NCBI GenBank assembly: GCA_017621695.1 | Contig: JAGASP010000120.1 | Location: 1 to 54,129 of the forward strand | Length of the DNA stretch: 54,129 bases | Source of the DNA: Clostridia bacterium | GTDB taxonomy: Bacteria > Bacillota > Clostridia > Oscillospirales > CAG-272 | Direction: 5' to 3' | In this document: positions 53,292-54,129 of the stretch, piece by piece | Layout of the letters: every line of letters begins with the position of its first letter | Position numbering within the stretch: the first letter of the stretch is position 1 | Made by a program: the position numbers and the translations under genes | The notes under the pieces: generated by a model | Databases searched by the model: none | The model's input: the letters and a program-made list of their open reading frames with translations, nothing else | What the model was told of the DNA's origin: nothing

Positions 53292-54129
53292 TTACAGAAG
53301 CTCCAGCGTCAGGATCTTCTTTTTGGGAATATCCAGGATGATCTTGCCGTCGGTGATCGTCAGATCGGACTGATATACCTCACCCAGATTGACGAGTTGC
53401 GCTTTTTGGAACATGGGCGAGACTTCTACTGTCAGGGTCACCGTGTCGTCGGTGGTGTTGAAGAGACGGAGGATGGCGTTGTCGCTCTCCTCGGCCTTTT
53501 TGAAGGCGGTCATGCGGATGAGCTCATTGTCAAAGTGCACGTAATCGGCGGCGGTGGGGAGGTTACCCGTATGCTTGGGAGTGCCCATGGCCAAAGCAGA
53601 GGGATAAGCGAAGGTGTAGCCCTCACGGTAAGCCTCGGCACGCGCAGACACGGCATAGGGAATGAGGGAATATTCCAGCGTCCACGTGCCCTGCTTTTGT
53701 CCCAGAGGGGTGGGGAATACGCCCCAGTCACCAATCTCGCCCACGGCGCGGAGCAGAGTAATGGCCAAGGTATTATGATCGTCACGAAGCACTTCGTATT
53801 CGCACAATCCTCGGTTGGCCACCATCAGCGCGTTGGAGTCATCGTCGGATTCCAGCGTAACAAATGCCTGCGCGCGCTGGGCGTTACAGGGGTTCTGCCA
53901 GAAGGGGGAGGGCTGAATGCTGCGGCGCACCACGTCGAACTGACCCTCGGCATAGACCGAGTCGGTTTGGATCTCCGAGGGGAACAAGGCGCGGAGACGG
54001 TGGTTTTCCATGCGGTTTTCTACCACGGTCTTGAAATCCACACGGGCGACCTTGTCGGACAGGGTGACATAGGTGGTGATGTCGGCATCGATATCCATGG
54101 GAACGGTTACCTTGAAGGTCACCGACCAC
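53292..54129 (-). CDS. Alpha-mannosidase (GH38), C-terminal part; runs past window end
   Basis: The reading frame is open to position 54129 without a start, so it is truncated by the window; the 279 or so visible codons are the C-terminal end. They match the GH38 glycosyl hydrolase C-terminal beta domain: N-H-R-L-R-A-L-F-P-S-E-I-Q-T-D, E-G-Q-F-D-V-V-R-R, NRGLCEYEVL and LLRAVGEIG. The catalytic N-terminal domain lies outside. An enzyme of this kind trims alpha-mannosides from glycoprotein or glycan chains. With the GH28-like gene it makes a small carbohydrate-degradation pair. The GTG at 54122 is only an internal codon. Confidence 0.88.
   Translation of the reverse strand, partial: WSVTFKVTVPMDIDADITTYVTLSDKVARVDFKTVVENRMENHRLRALFPSEIQTDSVYAEGQFDVVRRSIQPSPFWQNPCNAQRAQAFVTLESDDDSNALMVANRGLCEYEVLRDDHNTLAITLLRAVGEIGDWGVFPTPLGQKQGTWTLEYSLIPYAVSARAEAYREGYTFAYPSALAMGTPKHTGNLPTAADYVHFDNELIRMTAFKKAEESDNAILRLFNTTDDTVTLTVEVSPMFQKAQLVNLGEVYQSDLTITDGKIILDIPKKKILTLELL

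Overview
The window looks like the replication-origin region of a Gram-positive anaerobe of the Bacillota (class Clostridia). The evidence is a Bacillus-like dnaA-dnaN-recF-remB-gyrB block, gyrA nearby, mnmG-rsmG-parA-parB on the other side, consensus parS sites, type III glutamine synthetase, pyruvate:ferredoxin oxidoreductase, a ThiT transporter under a TPP riboswitch, and sigmaA-type promoters. An uncultured gut-type member of the Oscillospirales/Christensenellales is likely, but the family cannot be fixed from this sequence alone.

Layout. 1-1500: a copy of a mobile-element-like repeat cut by the window edge, a REP-associated tyrosine transposase (RAYT) carrying two REP hairpins inside its own gene, and a small P-loop kinase-like protein. 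1580-10000: glnN, a two-gene membrane redox module (CXXC-tail membrane protein plus a polyferredoxin-thioredoxin fusion), a Gfo/Idh/MocA oxidoreductase, a ZIP metal transporter, a REP-rich intergenic stretch and thiamine pyrophosphokinase. 10149-14277: two overlapping-operon surface proteins, one a phosphodiester glycosidase. 14400-21050: an AT-rich accessory island (Cys-rich small protein, membrane protein, AlbA_2/XRE regulator pair, an ADP-ribosyltransferase-like unknown, a lipoprotein) ending in an IS30 element with a 20-bp-phased repeat array. 21300-26140: rmuC, two lipoproteins and two secreted proteins, with the second repeat-element copy.

26144-38314 is the replication block on the minus strand: gyrA, mreD, mreC, a DnaA-box-rich gap, gyrB, remB, recF, a 102-bp tandem repeat, dnaN, a second DnaA-box cluster, dnaA. 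Then nifJ (minus), and on the plus strand mnmG, rsmG, four perfect parS sites, parA, parB, a membrane protein and a class I amidotransferase. The strand switch between dnaA/nifJ and mnmG fits divergent replichores. The end holds a repeat-rich gap, the TPP riboswitch-thiT unit, a large GH28-like beta-helix protein and the C-terminal part of a GH38 alpha-mannosidase.

Points that merit attention: two well-separated DnaA-box clusters, one with two 12-bp-phased triplets around 11-bp iteron-like repeats; four parS sites in about 150 bp; three surface proteins sharing a beta-sandwich-like module and a Cys-TM-Lys C-terminal tail; the RAYT with its own REPs in frame; and several dispersed structured repeats (MITE-like element, ~100-bp hairpin repeat family). 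All functional assignments come from motif recognition by eye; no database search or computation was run.
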